64,000 bases of DNA, taken from the NCBI GenBank assembly GCA_021014325.1, contig CM037460.1, positions 19,311,044-19,375,043 on the forward strand, written 5' to 3'. Below are positions 48,155 to 59,562 of the stretch, piece by piece. The notes below the pieces were generated by a model that searched no databases, was not told the origin of the DNA, and saw only the letters and a program-made list of their open reading frames with translations. Position 1 is the first letter of the stretch; every line of letters begins with the position of its first letter. Source of the DNA: Plazaster borealis. Taxonomy: Eukaryota > Echinodermata > Asteroidea > Forcipulatida > Labidiasteridae. Both the position numbers and the translations under genes were made by a program.

Positions 48155-48582
48155 TACCTTGCAAAAACTGTGGTGTTAAAATTTACAACACGGGTGTTGT
48201 CACATATGGGATTTGAGGCATTGCATGGTGAGGTATCAATATGTATTTGGCTTGCGGTAACACCATGTGTATATCTACTTGCTTTTTAGGTAGATTTTGT
48301 TCTTTGAGAATTTGTCTTGCTTTTTATTCTACTGCCGGCCGCGGAGTAGAATGTTCGGAATTCGGGAGACTTCTCAGTTTTATGAATGTTGCCACATATA
48401 GATACCGAACAGAGAATCTAAATCAATATCATAGGGTGTTAAAATAACACCAATGTAATTTTTTTGCAGAAATTTGTGTTATTTTAACACCCTAAATTGT
48501 GTAAATTTTGATATTTTTGTTGTGGTATGTAGATGTGACAATACCCATGGTGTCAATTTAACAGCCCAGTTTTTGCATTGTA
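48155..48582. mobile_element. GGTGTTAAA-type MITE interrupted by a second element
   Basis: The outer arms (TGGTGTTAAAATTTACA and GGTGTCAATTTAACAGCCC) and inner arms match 13926-14155. About 180 bp of unrelated sequence (48208-48387) splits the left half. Confidence 0.75.
48208..48387 (+). mobile_element. Short element with 12-bp target-site duplication, copy 1
   Basis: Begins GGGATTTGAGGCATTGCATG and is bracketed by GTTGTCACATAT (48196-48207) and GTTGCCACATAT (48388-48399), a 12-bp duplication with one mismatch. Contains TAGATTTTGTTCTTTGAGAA and TTTATTCTACTGCC, shared with the copy at 54008-54213. Confidence 0.75.
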
Positions 48583-50523
48583 TAAGCAATCCCATTGGTA
48601 TTTGTTTCACCAAGAAACTTTGTTTATTATTGATATTATTATTAATAGTACATTACTCATTGACCTGAAATAATGTTTAACTGGAAAATGCGCATGAATC
48701 TTAAAGATACTCACACTCAGATGGATGGTAAAAAACACCATGCGGGTGTTCGAATCAGACGTGTTAACTTAAATTGTTTTCGATCAATCATCCTAGCTTT
48801 ACATAAACAGGTTGACTTCACACCACCAACAAGACAACAAGGTTAAAGCCCAACGAGAACAAACAAACAACATCCTCAATACGGCCAATCCAGTAAAGCT
48901 GAAATACTGTTGATTCTTCCGTTTTCAGGTTCCAAACAAACACGACACAAAGACCAAGAAAGACAAGAGTTCGTCTGTTTGACCGGAAAAGTAACAAGGA
49001 CCCTCCACTCAAATCTTCAGATGTTCCTTCCTTTTTTGGTGGCAATTCTATTAACTGGCCAAGTACCCTTCCCTTAATCTACAGTCCATAAGAAACGGTG
49101 ACACTTCCACCCCCTCTTTATTACCCGATGGCTTAATTGAAGAGTAAATATAAAAGCACCATCCTCTCATTGTCATTATCTACAGCACCTTCTCAAGACA
49201 AGTTTATCGACCGGGTGTCATCGGCTACCGTGGAGTGGTCGGTATAGTGTACTCAGTCGATAAACAAGTAGACTTGGTTGTGGGGAAGGTCCGGACTCTG
49301 TACAACTTCTGAAGAAATCAAAGATGCACGATCTTGAGGAACGGCGCCTCATCACGCAATAAGCGCAACTTGAGCTGGTAAATTATCTTATCAAAATGTT
49401 TCAAGAATTATCAATAATTGAAGATGCCTTCAGGCTGGATCGTTCGACCAATTAATCACTCAACAAAATAAATCAACCGGCCAGCAAATCAATCAGTTAT
49501 TTCACAAACTGCTAATCAATAAAGCGATCGATCATTACAATACTTGTACAAGACTAAGAGTATGTCATTACACAAAATTAAATGTTACATATTACATTAT
49601 GTTATTATTATCCTGAGAGTTAAGAAACCATTTGAAAACATTCGGGTTGTGTATGGTGGCACAATCGCCGCAGAAAAAAATAACCGTAAATGTTTGTCGA
49701 CCACGTAAATCGTGGACTTCTCTAATATTCTCCCATTGTTCGGACTCCGAGGACTGTCGGAACACCGGACCTTTTTATGTGAAAGTCCTCGGTTTCAACG
49801 GGTAGATACACACCCGTGTGTGTGTAATGTGTAGGTTCATTCACCACATGGTGTATAATATTGCAGGTTGATACAGTTAATTTACCATTCAAAACATGTA
49901 TTGGATGATATTGAATAGTCAGACAGTAGCAAAGTATATAGGTGAGACAGAGACAAAAAAAGTACGGTACATTGCGCACCAAGGCCCCTCGGCTGAAAAC
50001 TTGAGTTACATTTTCTGCATACTAATCATACGAGTATTAGATAGCATGGCATCGAGCTCACAACTGTGGATGACACTGCACCGCCATTGAAACATAGAGT
50101 AATTACTGACCCCCCTCAACACCCGCAAAGACCCCCCCCCCGCCCGCGCCAACCTCCCCTCAGTCCTAGTTTCCTGGCCAATCACAGAAATATCAACGCG
50201 GAAGAATATGAAGACATCTTAAGGTTTTAAGAAAACAAAGAGGATACGGCGAGATCCGAGGGTCCGAAAGACTCCTCCCCTGCGGGAATCTTCGATCCAG
50301 AAACCCAAGACTCATATCTGTCAGTCACACGAGATTCGGCGAGACTAAGACTCCCTTGAAGGGGATTGTGGTTTAGGCAGATGAATGTGATGTGAAATTC
50401 TCTAAATAGATATAACGGGGTCGGACCTGACCTAGTATGGCGCAAGGTTCAGACCCCGTACAGCAGGCAAGTACCACGGGCAAACCGACCCAACTGAAGG
50501 GTCGAGCGTTCTCGACACGGTCT
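48583..50523. other. No gene seen
   Basis: C-run near 50131-50141. A small GAGGACT...AGTCCTC inverted repeat lies near 49747-49790. No recognisable protein. Confidence 0.5.
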
Positions 50524-51497
50524 TTAAAGGCAAAGTATACCTTTGGTTTTTTTAGCCGTTCGCTTGTTTTAATCCTATCTAGATGTAGATACATACAGAT
50601 ATATACAATAAATCTAACCTGTGGAAATTTCATTTCAAAAGGTGGAAGCGCTTTTGAGATATTGCTGAAAATCTGGAGCGGTTCTGTCCGCCCAGGAAGA
50701 ATAATCCGTAATTGGAATACACAATCTGAGAAACGTTTCATACAGAAACGTTTCTCGTATGGAAATGTTGTTGAATCCCTCTCTCTGAAACCACATTCCT
50801 TTGCAGGGAATTGTTTCTCATAATGTTATACATTATCAACAGCTGCAGTACTTCTTACCAAGGAAATTTTTATGGTGTCATTCATTTTTGGAGATATGAC
50901 CAAAGGTATTCCTTCACTGTTAAAAGTGTCCGTAAATTTACGGACTCCGTAAAGTGAAATATTCCGTATTTTCGCCGTAATTTTACGGACTTTCCGTAAA
51001 TGTAAATATTAATTATGCTAATAAGCGTAATTACCATCAACTACATTTGCCCAAACACCTACACATAATATAGTACATGTAAGTACATACTGTTACTTCA
51101 CCCACAACCGTGTACACATGTACAAACTCATGTTAAGGGTTTTTTATTTTACGGAATTAATTTAAAAACTTTTCCGGTAATAGAGCTGCAGGAATACGGA
51201 ACTATATTTTTGTTCTGGCAGTTCTATTACCGGAAAAGTTTTTTAATTCCGTAAAATAAAAAACCCTTAACATGAGTTTGTACATGTGTACACGGTTGTG
51301 GGTGAAATAACAATATGTACTTACATGTACTATATTATGTGTAGGTGTTTGGGCAAATGTGGTTGATTGTAATTACGCTTATTAGCATAATTAATATTTA
51401 CATATACGGAAAGTCCGTAAAATTACGGCGAAAATACGGAATATTTCACTTTACGGAGTCCGTAAATTTACGGACATTTTTAACAGTGTTCCCTTAA
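50524..51497. mobile_element. TTAA-flanked MITE (family D) interrupted by a palindrome
   Basis: Left end TTAAAGGCAAAGTATACCTT. The right end is split: ACCAAAGGTATTCCTT stops at 50914, and TTCCCTTAA resumes at 51489. The interior carries the GAGAAACGTTTC hairpin seen at 40461-40841. Confidence 0.75.
50915..51488. mobile_element. 574-bp near-perfect palindrome (foldback element)
   Basis: Starts CACTGTTAAAAGTGTCCG and ends with its complement, GACATTTTTAACAGTG. The arms, about 270 bp each, are almost perfectly complementary over their length, including many CCGTAAATTTACGG-type words, and they meet around a short spacer near 51195-51225. No coding potential. It sits inside the right end of a TTAA element. 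Confidence 0.9.
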
Positions 51498-53995
51498 ACA
51501 TAAGAAGAGAGGAAACTGGACGAGTTTTGTTTGTCACTGTAGCAAATGCAAGAGATTTGCCTAGTTCAATTAACCTGTAATGACGTCATCGATGACGTCA
51601 CTCAGACTCAATCTTTTACGGCCTATGCTGATTTTAACACACTTACACGTGCTTTTACTATATTGGTTTTGCAGTGTGCGTCTACTCATTCGCGTCTTCT
51701 TCGTACCCTATTTCTAGATCACCTTTTACCCTCGGACTTCAAAAAGTATCAACGATTCAACCTCGTGGTGGCGCTCGACGAAAATAAAAACTTTTTGCTA
51801 CACGTGAATAAACAAAAAAAGTAAACCTTATTATTTAGTCTACTACGGTTGAGCTACATTCTAATATTTAGGCCTACATAACCTACCGGTACACTGAAAT
51901 AAGATGAAAAAAATCAGATAAATTCACATTTCACATGGTACACCTATCTGAATCCCAATCGAGCCAATCATTACAAAATTATTTACATTTCACTTGGTAT
52001 AATATATTATCTGTGGACCGATTCCTACCCAAAAACAATTCAGAGGAACTGTCTGTTTGATTAAAAAACACAATTGAAAACTAGAAATTCAAGTTATTGG
52101 TGACATCACAAAAACAAGGTGTTAATGTTCCTGATCCATGAATTGCGATTCATTCTGGGTGATGACCTCGTGGTTAATGTCTCACGATTCAAGACTCAAG
52201 ATTTGAGATTCATAATCGATGGTTGACGTCACCAGATGGTGCTGTAAGCCTGTTTCTGTTGACGTCATTAATTTAATAGTTTTCATTACCCCTACTCGAT
52301 GTGTATGTATAATATGAAATAGTGGATGTCTGTGTTGTTTTGTTCAGGAATTTTTAGTTTAATGTTATAAAAATGAAGAACAAATAAACGCCACCCACTG
52401 ACGTTTTTACACGTGTTCCCTCGTGTCGGCAACATTGGGTTTTGTAAAATAAAGGAGCATTTTTATTATATATATTTACAGACACATTAATGAGCAAACA
52501 TTTTTCGAACAGGTTTTCACTAATGTCTCGATGATTTCGTTGACAGGTTTTCTGTTAATTTTTGAAAATGAAGCTGAAGTTGATATGGGATAAAAGAAAA
52601 ACCTTTGTGCCACTGTTTGTTCAAAGCGCCCAGCTAGTCCCCCAACACACGAAACAGTCGTTCATCACAACTTGGTGGTAAAAAAAAAGTACAACACGGG
52701 ATGGAGTCCGAAGTGGGACCACACAGCGAGCATGAGAGGCTCGATGACGGGTAATATTGTGCTTTTCTGCCCGTCTAATCTTGACAAATGGAGGGGTGCA
52801 CCCCGTAACCCCGGGCATAAGGATGCAGTGGGAAAAACCAAGCGGTGCTGAATGTGGAGCAGGGAATTTATGGGGCAAAGGGGGTGAATTTATTGGGGAG
52901 TTGTTTTGGGGGGAATGTCGCACCTGGTGTGTTGACAGCCACGGGGCCAGAGGTCCGAGACTAGGCAGGTGTGATTGAGAAACCACTATTAAAGGGGGGC
53001 ATGCGAATCTATCATTTTAAAGTAATTCTATAGTTGTATCAACAGTTACTTAATATTTGGCAGCTCTGAGCTCTACAAAATGGCGCGGGACTTTTTGAGG
53101 GTGGGTGTTTATGTGGTAGGCATGGTGCTTAAAACAATACATATTTTTTTAAGCCTTAGTAGCAACAACCAGGCTGTGACAAAACGGGAAATCAATACTT
53201 TAGCAACAGCAGGGGATTAAAACCTCTGATCTCGAAAAAAAAGCGAGAATTCACTGAAAACTCTAAGATAATCGTTGGTGATAACCAACAATCAAAATAA
53301 TGATGGTCAGTTATAATGGCAATGTCTTTCAAGATGTTGAGAAGCCAGTTGAACCTTTCTCTATGGTTGGACTTCACCGGAAACTCAACACGAGGGAGAG
53401 CCCGTCTTGCAGGTCAGGGTGCGGGGATAGGCGCATCAGCCGATCTCACGATAAGCACGATTTGATTCAACTCACGAAATTATATCCAACTTTACTCGCC
53501 TTCAAGACATACAGGCAGACGTAAATAAACATTACAAACATATCTACCACCTTCAGTACGACACTGAAATATGAAACAAGCGTATCTATTTCACCTCAAG
53601 GTAAATACCGACGAGACAAGAAAAACGAGAGGGCGCGCTTTACAGTTTACATTGTTGATTGGACCAAAAGTCTGAACCAACGAAGACGATTTTCCCAGCC
53701 TTGAAAAACCACAATCTTCTAGCTAATAAATTTGAGATCATAACAAAATAGAAAACTCGACCTTCCCTTGAACAGCTCTTGGATGTTAAGTTTTATTCAG
53801 TCTCTAAAAAAAACTAATATGTAGGTTTAATTATGTTATGAAGAACAGACGTCTTCGACCCAAACTCGAGTCAACTTGTTTGAGTTCACCTCCTAATAAA
53901 TACCTCCAAAGAAATACAACTCCATTATTCCACTGAAATAATTTAACTCGACTCGGGAAGACACGAACTTTACAAAATTGAAGAAAATAACCAAT
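51498..53995. other. No gene seen
   Basis: Unique-looking AT-rich sequence with a GC-richer patch at 52740-52980. Open frames there (both strands) have no recognisable domain. Confidence 0.5.
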
Positions 53996-54007
53996 TACCC
54001 TTAGATT

Positions 54008-54213
54008 TACTTGCTAGGTAGATTTTGTTCTTTGAGAACTTGTCTTGCTTATTATTCTACTGGCGCAAAGTAGAATATTCCGAATATTCTCTGCGGCAGT
54101 AGAATAATAAGCAAGACAAGTTCTCAAAGAACAAAATCTACCTAGCAAGTAGATATGCACATATGCACATGCAAACCAAATATGATACTCACCATGCAAT
54201 GCCTCAAATCCTA
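54008..54213 (-). mobile_element. Short element with perfect 12-bp target-site duplication, copy 2
   Basis: Bracketed by TACCCTTAGATT at 53996-54007 and 54214-54225, identical. On the minus strand it starts GGATTTGAGGCATTGCATGG and ends in a long hairpin whose arms of about 54 bases (including TTTGTTCTTTGAGAACTTG) are nearly perfect. Same family as 48208-48387, which lacks the second arm. Confidence 0.8.
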
Positions 54214-54225
54214 TACCCTTAGATT

Positions 54226-54856
54226 CTTACAATTACAACATAAAACTGAAATTTATAACAATACTGGTGCAAATGCTCAAAAAGAAATGGAGAACCACTA
54301 AACACGACAATGTGACCGAATGTTCATTTTGTCCGCACGTAATACCCAAACGACATGTAATATTACTAAAAACAAAACCTACACAGATTAACATATACAT
54401 ACTCCAATTCAAAAATATATATAAATACCTTACACATTAGGAAAATATATTTGTGATCAATTCTCTAAACAAAAGGTTTTTGTAATAATTTATCAAATGA
54501 TAAGAAAAAAGGTAACTTCTCATCCTGTTGGTGGAGTACAAAAGAATTTGACAATTTGAACAAAAAAAAGTAACAATAATAATCAAGATTAAAAGCATTA
54601 TACTTTATATGTATATATTGAAAACTTGTGCTAGCCAAACAACTGAATCCATTTGAATACATAACTAGTACTTTGCGTGCTGTCTTAAATAGTTGGGTGA
54701 GCCACAACATTTCACTCTTGACGGCAGCCTCATTTTGACGGCAGCCTCATTTTGAATCAGCACCTCTTCAAAAGGATCATAACACAAGATGGAACCAACC
54801 ATCCCAGGGTGGGGGGAAACCCAACAATTGTCCCTTTTTTCAGCCCAAAAATGATT
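54226..54856. other. No gene seen
   Basis: AT-rich; a GACGGCAGCCTCATTTT word is duplicated in tandem near 54720-54755. Confidence 0.5.
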
Positions 54857-55204
54857 TTAAAGGGACACGTTGCCTTGGATTGGGCGATTTGGGCTATAAA
54901 AAGCGTTTGTTATGAAACGAATTGAAATGAACGAATTGGAAAGATGTTTTAAAGGTAGAATATAATGATCCACACAAATAGGCCTATGCCTCGAAATTGT
55001 GTAGTTGTCCGCCATTTTTTTAAACAAATTTTTGACTCCACAAAATGGCGGACCGTGTTAGTTCACGAAGTAAAAGGAAAACCACACAATTTCGAGGCAC
55101 ATTTGTGTGAATCATTAATTATACTTTTTTAAACATCTTTCCAACCATATTCATTTCAATTCATTTCATAGCAAACGCTTTTTATAGCCCAAATCGCCCT
55201 TTAA
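54857..55204. mobile_element. TTAA-flanked foldback MITE
   Basis: Starts TTAAAGGGACACGTTGCC, whose inner GGGCGATTTGGGCTATAAAA matches the complement of the right arm (TTTTATAGCCCAAATCGCCC) before CTTTAA. The arms of about 130 bp pair, with a short centre at TTTTTGACTCC. TTAA at both ends. Confidence 0.8.
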
Positions 55205-55421
55205 CTACCCCCTCATTTTCCTTTTTGGTTTATTACTTGTCTCTGAAAAAAACAAAAAACAAAATACGTTCTAAAAAAAGTGATGACATTTCGAACACTG
55301 AAGTCAGGACAAAACTTTAAAAAGTACGCCCAGCAAGTGATATTGAACTATTTGGTAAGTAGAAAACAAAGTATCAAAAGTATATATCAGCCTTTTTATT
55401 TGATTTTAATATACATTACAT

Positions 55422-55652
55422 TTGTATCAATTTAGAGCTCAATTTGACTTCACTACAATTTTAACTCCGTCTTTGGAAGAAAAAGTTTCAAATGTTCAGC
55501 TGACATGGAACAACTTGTTAAAAAAACACAAAATCCCCTGCAAAAAAAAGCCCACGGTGGAATTGAAGGTGGTGATGCTGGAAGGAGCCACAAAATTAGT
55601 GGGTAAATCTACATTGGACAATCATGATGGCCATTTGAACAGATTTGTCTAG
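55422..55652 (+). CDS. Doubtful coding segment, possible terminal exon or pseudogene
   Basis: The frame to the TAG at 55650-55652 stays open for about 75 codons, and its composition looks protein-like (for example LEEKVSNVQLTWNNLLKKH, then KPTVELKVVMLEGATKLVGK). A weak acceptor, ATCAATTTAG, sits at about 55427-55436, so it could be a last exon rather than a complete gene. I do not recognise the family, and no companion exon, polyadenylation signal or domain is visible. It lies between a TTAA foldback and a minisatellite. Chance cannot be excluded for an ORF this long in 64 kb. Confidence 0.2.
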   Translation: MYQFRAQFDFTTILTPSLEEKVSNVQLTWNNLLKKHKIPCKKKPTVELKVVMLEGATKLVGKSTLDNHDGHLNRFV

Positions 55653-55754
55653 ATTTATCTTTTCCATCTTCATTTTTAAATGAAGCTTTAATGAGTGGCT
55701 CTCTGCCTTACGCAAAGGGGTACACGGACACCCCGAGAAAACACATGCATATAG

Positions 55755-56160
55755 GTTCCCCCTTCCCGACCCTCTGGTCCCCCTTCCCATCCCTCTGGTC
55801 CCCCTTCCCATCCCTCTGTTCCCCCTTCCCATCCCTCTGGTCCCCCTTCCCATCCCTCTGGTCCCCCTTCCCATCCCTCTGGTCCCCCTTCCCATCCCTC
55901 TGGTCCCCCTTCCCATCCCTCTGGTCCCCCTTCCCATCCCTCTGGTCCCCCTTCCCATCCCTCTGGTCCCCCTTCCCATTCCTCTGGTCCCCTTCCCATC
56001 CCTCTGGTCCCCCTTCCCGATCCTCAGTTCCCCCTTTCCATCCCTCGGTTCCCCCTTCCCATCCATCGGTTCCCCCTTCCCATCCCTCTGGTCCCCCTTC
56101 CCGATCCTCAGTTCCCCCTTCCCATCCCTCTGGTCCCCCTTCCCATCCCTCGGTTTCCGC
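55755..56160. repeat. 21-bp pyrimidine/purine minisatellite
   Basis: About 19 copies of a 21-bp unit with core CTGGTCCCCCTTCCCATCC. The first dozen are almost uniform; the last third carries GATCCTCAGTT and CCTCGGTT variants in a repeated order. The minus strand is G-rich. The long open frames on both strands are a consequence of the unit being seven codons. Confidence 0.95.
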
Positions 56161-56779
56161 TTACCCTTCCTCCAGCGTTCTGACCCTGATAATTACATGG
56201 AACCCTCCTTGTGGGAACGTTGAGTAAGAGGAGGTTAAGAAAGCACACTGGTATACAAAACTTATCAATTAGAAAAGTAAAACTTTAGGTATATGTTTCA
56301 AAAGTTGAACGAACTTGGAATGATTCCACTTAGCACACAAACTACTTATCCTTTCCGGGAAAGCAAAAACATTTAAGGGCCTTTTCAGAATCATGACTTT
56401 GGCTCCGGCTTCTGGCGTAGCCATAGCCGTAACCATAGGTGAAGCCGAAGCCTGGGTTCCAAGAATACTCTCAGAGAGGTGTCTTCCATCACAATGTGCC
56501 CAAATGGATTGTTCCAAATAGACAACAACATTTCAAATAATCAGCAACCCCTTTAAAATTCATAAGAAATCGGATTTCATTCTACAGTAAAAAAATAAAA
56601 AATGAAAAATAAAGTTCTGAAGTGTTACACAGGTCATATCCATAAACTAACCCAAGGATTGAGATTTTAACTAACATGCTACAACTAATTACTTCCTTTT
56701 AAGGCACTTGATGAAGACTGCAGAGTCGTTTGAGTTCAACCTGGGCATGACTGAACTGACTTGTACCCAGAGCCTCTTT
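56161..56779 (-). other. Region just downstream of the GMDS stop (probable 3' UTR)
   Basis: Probably includes the GMDS 3' UTR on the minus strand. A minus-strand frame at 56269-56517 is not recognised. CCGTAACC/GGCTACGGC-type words near 56410-56450 resemble those near 24295. Confidence 0.4.
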
Positions 56780-56842
56780 TTAAGCATTTGGATTGCCTTG
56801 CATTAGCTTGATATCGGACTGCACCATCTCGACCACCAGATC
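56780..56842 (-). CDS. GMDS: GDP-mannose 4,6-dehydratase, terminal coding exon with stop
   Basis: On the minus strand a long pyrimidine tract ending CCCTCCCCAG is followed by 20 codons and TAA. The translation starts DLVVEMV and ends LMQGNPNA. Vertebrate GMDS ends ELVREMVHADVELMRTNPNA, so the terminal NPNA and the LV-EMV spacing are kept. The exon is phase 0 and follows the exon at 59716-59784 across an intron of 2,873 bases (56843-59715). The 3' UTR should run toward lower coordinates; I found no clear AATAAA on the minus strand before the minisatellite at 56160, so the transcript end is unknown. Ordinary ORF calling would miss this exon. Confidence 0.88.
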   Translation of the reverse strand, partial: DLVVEMVQSDIKLMQGNPNA

Positions 56843-57129
56843 CTGGGGAGGGAAAGATTCAAGATAGTGTGAGATGAGAGAGGACAAGACCCATGACGTA
56901 TTCAAAACAAGTTTTCAAATTATATCTAGGAGAATGTATGCAAGAATCATCACTTAAACTATTACTTTAACTATTTCCCCAAATCATCACATTTCTTCTG
57001 TACATTTTCTAGTAGGGGAGATGGCCTTAGCTTTTGATCCAAACCGGACCATCGTTAGAGGCATAAACAAGCACAAACAAAAACATATCCACCTATAGCA
57101 AAAAGAGGAAGATTTTTTTTTTTTTATTT

Positions 57130-57180
57130 GTTTTATGACTTTCTTACAAAATGAGTTTTATGACTTTCTTACAAAATGAG
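57130..57180. repeat. 25-bp tandem duplication
   Basis: Two copies of TTTTATGACTTTCTTACAAA plus AATGAG in the GMDS intron. Confidence 0.9.
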
Positions 57181-58941
57181 TTTTGTATTTTTTCCAACAT
57201 TATTGCTTCAAATCGTCCCCATTTAAAAAAGAAACAGATCTGACTGGATTTTTACATAAGAGTTTTTTACAAAGTTATTTTCCACTTGAACATTTTTCTG
57301 TGGGTTCGTAACAAATCTACAGTAAACTTTAGAGTCATAATGAATCTATAGTCAACTAGGTAACAAATTTACTGTTACTCGTTGATTCGAAAAGATAAAG
57401 TACACTAAACAGTATGGCCTCATAGAAAGCTGTTTAAATACGGCATGTCAGACAAACATATTGCATAAGTTGCAGTAATTCTTGGTGACTGCAATGATTA
57501 AAAATACATTTTAACAAAAAAATCGTAAACAGGTTATTGTTTTCTAAACAGAACACAAATGCAATAACAGGAGAGAACAAAATGTCACATTGGTAAATAA
57601 AACAAAATGGAGTCAGTAAAAATGCAATTCTCCAGTCAGTGAATATCCTGAAATAAATAAATACGAATAAATTAAAACCAGATGTCCACACATTAATCTC
57701 GATTTCCCAAAAAGTCACAAACCATGACATTAGAGCATTGCAATAATTTTAAAACAGCACTTCATTAAAAATGTTCCCAATTGTCAACTCAAAACAGTTC
57801 CAATTCTAATTTTAAAAAAAACATCTGTTTTAAAGACATTGTGCTTGGTAACTTAACTAATAATGCTAATTTTGATTATGCCAACCTTATTATGATAGTT
57901 GCTTCTTTTACTATTTTCAAATGTAGGGTCATAAACGCATATAATTCCAAGAATATTTTCAACTTCGGGTTTCTCTGGATGACTTTCGTTAATGAACTTA
58001 AATTTACTGAGTCTCTCTTAACTAATTTCAATATATCTGTATGTTGTAATTTAAATTTGTAATGTATCATTTTATAGTATGTAAACGAGTGATGTTCTGA
58101 TAAATAATTAAATGTTGAAGAAACAAGAGCAATAAAAGGCCTGTAAAGGACAAAAGAGAGAAAAGAAAGAAAAAAAAACAGTTCCAATGAACCACATATC
58201 AGCGACACAGATGCAAATGAAGTATAGTTGAACATTATGGGCATGTGCAAAAGAGAAATACCCTCACATCATACAGCAAACAATCATCACTACATCTATA
58301 TAAATGCATAATTCTACAAAATATACAAACATGTGGCGTAAACCAAACACATGTTTAAAAGTAAACAAAAGTTATACATGTATATATGCATAATTCAAAA
58401 AAAATATTTACAACAGTGTGGTGCAAACCAAATACATTTTGAAAAGTAAACAATTTGGATAAATTTTGTAATAAGTGCAGATAGAAACAGAATGATGGCT
58501 TGTAAACATACAAAAGTAAAATACAAGACACAACCCCCCCCCCCCCACACACACACACCAAACACTGCTTGTTGATAGTATTAGGCAAACATTTGTCTTG
58601 GACCCGTTACTATGTACACCTTAAAAATCAAAGGGCCAAAAAAAGATGTTGCAATCTAAAATACTGGTAGTACTTGTGTAAACATTCACCACCCTTCCTT
58701 CAACATTGACAAAAATAACCATTGGAATTTTGAAAAAAAAAGTTCACAAAGCAACATTCCCTAATTATTAGAGTCTTTTCTGGCCAAATGCCAGGTCAAC
58801 AAAACTGAGACCCAGTAATTACGCAAAAAAGTTATTTAAGTGGTCGTACTGGCTAGTTCATTGATTCCCATGGATACTCGAAACCACTGCCAAGCAAAGA
58901 TTGGCTCATGTGGCTTCAGGTTCAGATAAAAAGTTCCGTTC

Positions 58942-59562
58942 TAGAGGGTGGTAAAACAAAAAAGTGTACCCATATTTGGTAGCCATATTTCCTAATTAAC
59001 TTTTTACAATTATTTTTGGATTATATGAAAGTGGTGACTGTTAAGCATTAGTGGTGAAAAAAATCTAAGAAATTTGAAAATTTTTGTTCAAAATATGGTA
59101 GCTTAAAGGTGTCATGTGCAAAACTGATTTGTCCACGAATGCTTTTTCAACTCCATCCACTTTGAGGCTAACCTGGCCAACAGTAATTGATGGTGGACTT
59201 TCAAAACCATGAAGTAATGTGTATCACTTCAATGTAGAAGGCAGACACTGAATGAACTTGAAAAAATAGGAACTTCGTGAGTTAAAATACTCTTATTTAG
59301 TGCTCATTTATTATTAAAAAGATTACAAAAAAAGATGTGTATTCAGAAATATTAGTCAAGCGGAGATAAGAAAACCTCTGTGGACAATTCAATTTTGCAC
59401 ATGATATCTTTAAACTACCATATTTTCAAAACAAAACAACTGATTTCTTAGATTTGTTCACCACTAATGCTCAACAGTCACCACTTTCATAAAATACAAA
59501 AATAATTGTAAAAGCTCATAACTAGGTAGGTGAAAATGTACACTTTTTTTAACCACCCTGTA
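58942..59562. mobile_element. Foldback element in the GMDS intron, TA-flanked
   Basis: Left end (TA)GAGGGTGGT and right end ACCACCCTG(TA). Long imperfect arms follow: AAAGTGGTGACTGTTAAGCA at about 59028 pairs with TGCTCAACAGTCACCACTTT near 59470, and GGTGTCATGTGCAAAA with TTTTGCACATGATATC. TA flanks and the AGGGTG end suggest a Tc1/mariner-type MITE. Non-coding. Confidence 0.7.

Noticed and set aside
55596..56227. Proline/serine-rich (+) and glycine/arginine-rich (-) frames of up to 178 codons
   Set aside because: Products of the 21-bp pyrimidine/purine minisatellite.
56704..56735. Hammerhead-ribozyme-like TTGATGAAG...GTC
   Set aside because: The first core base is wrong and the required GAAA is missing.
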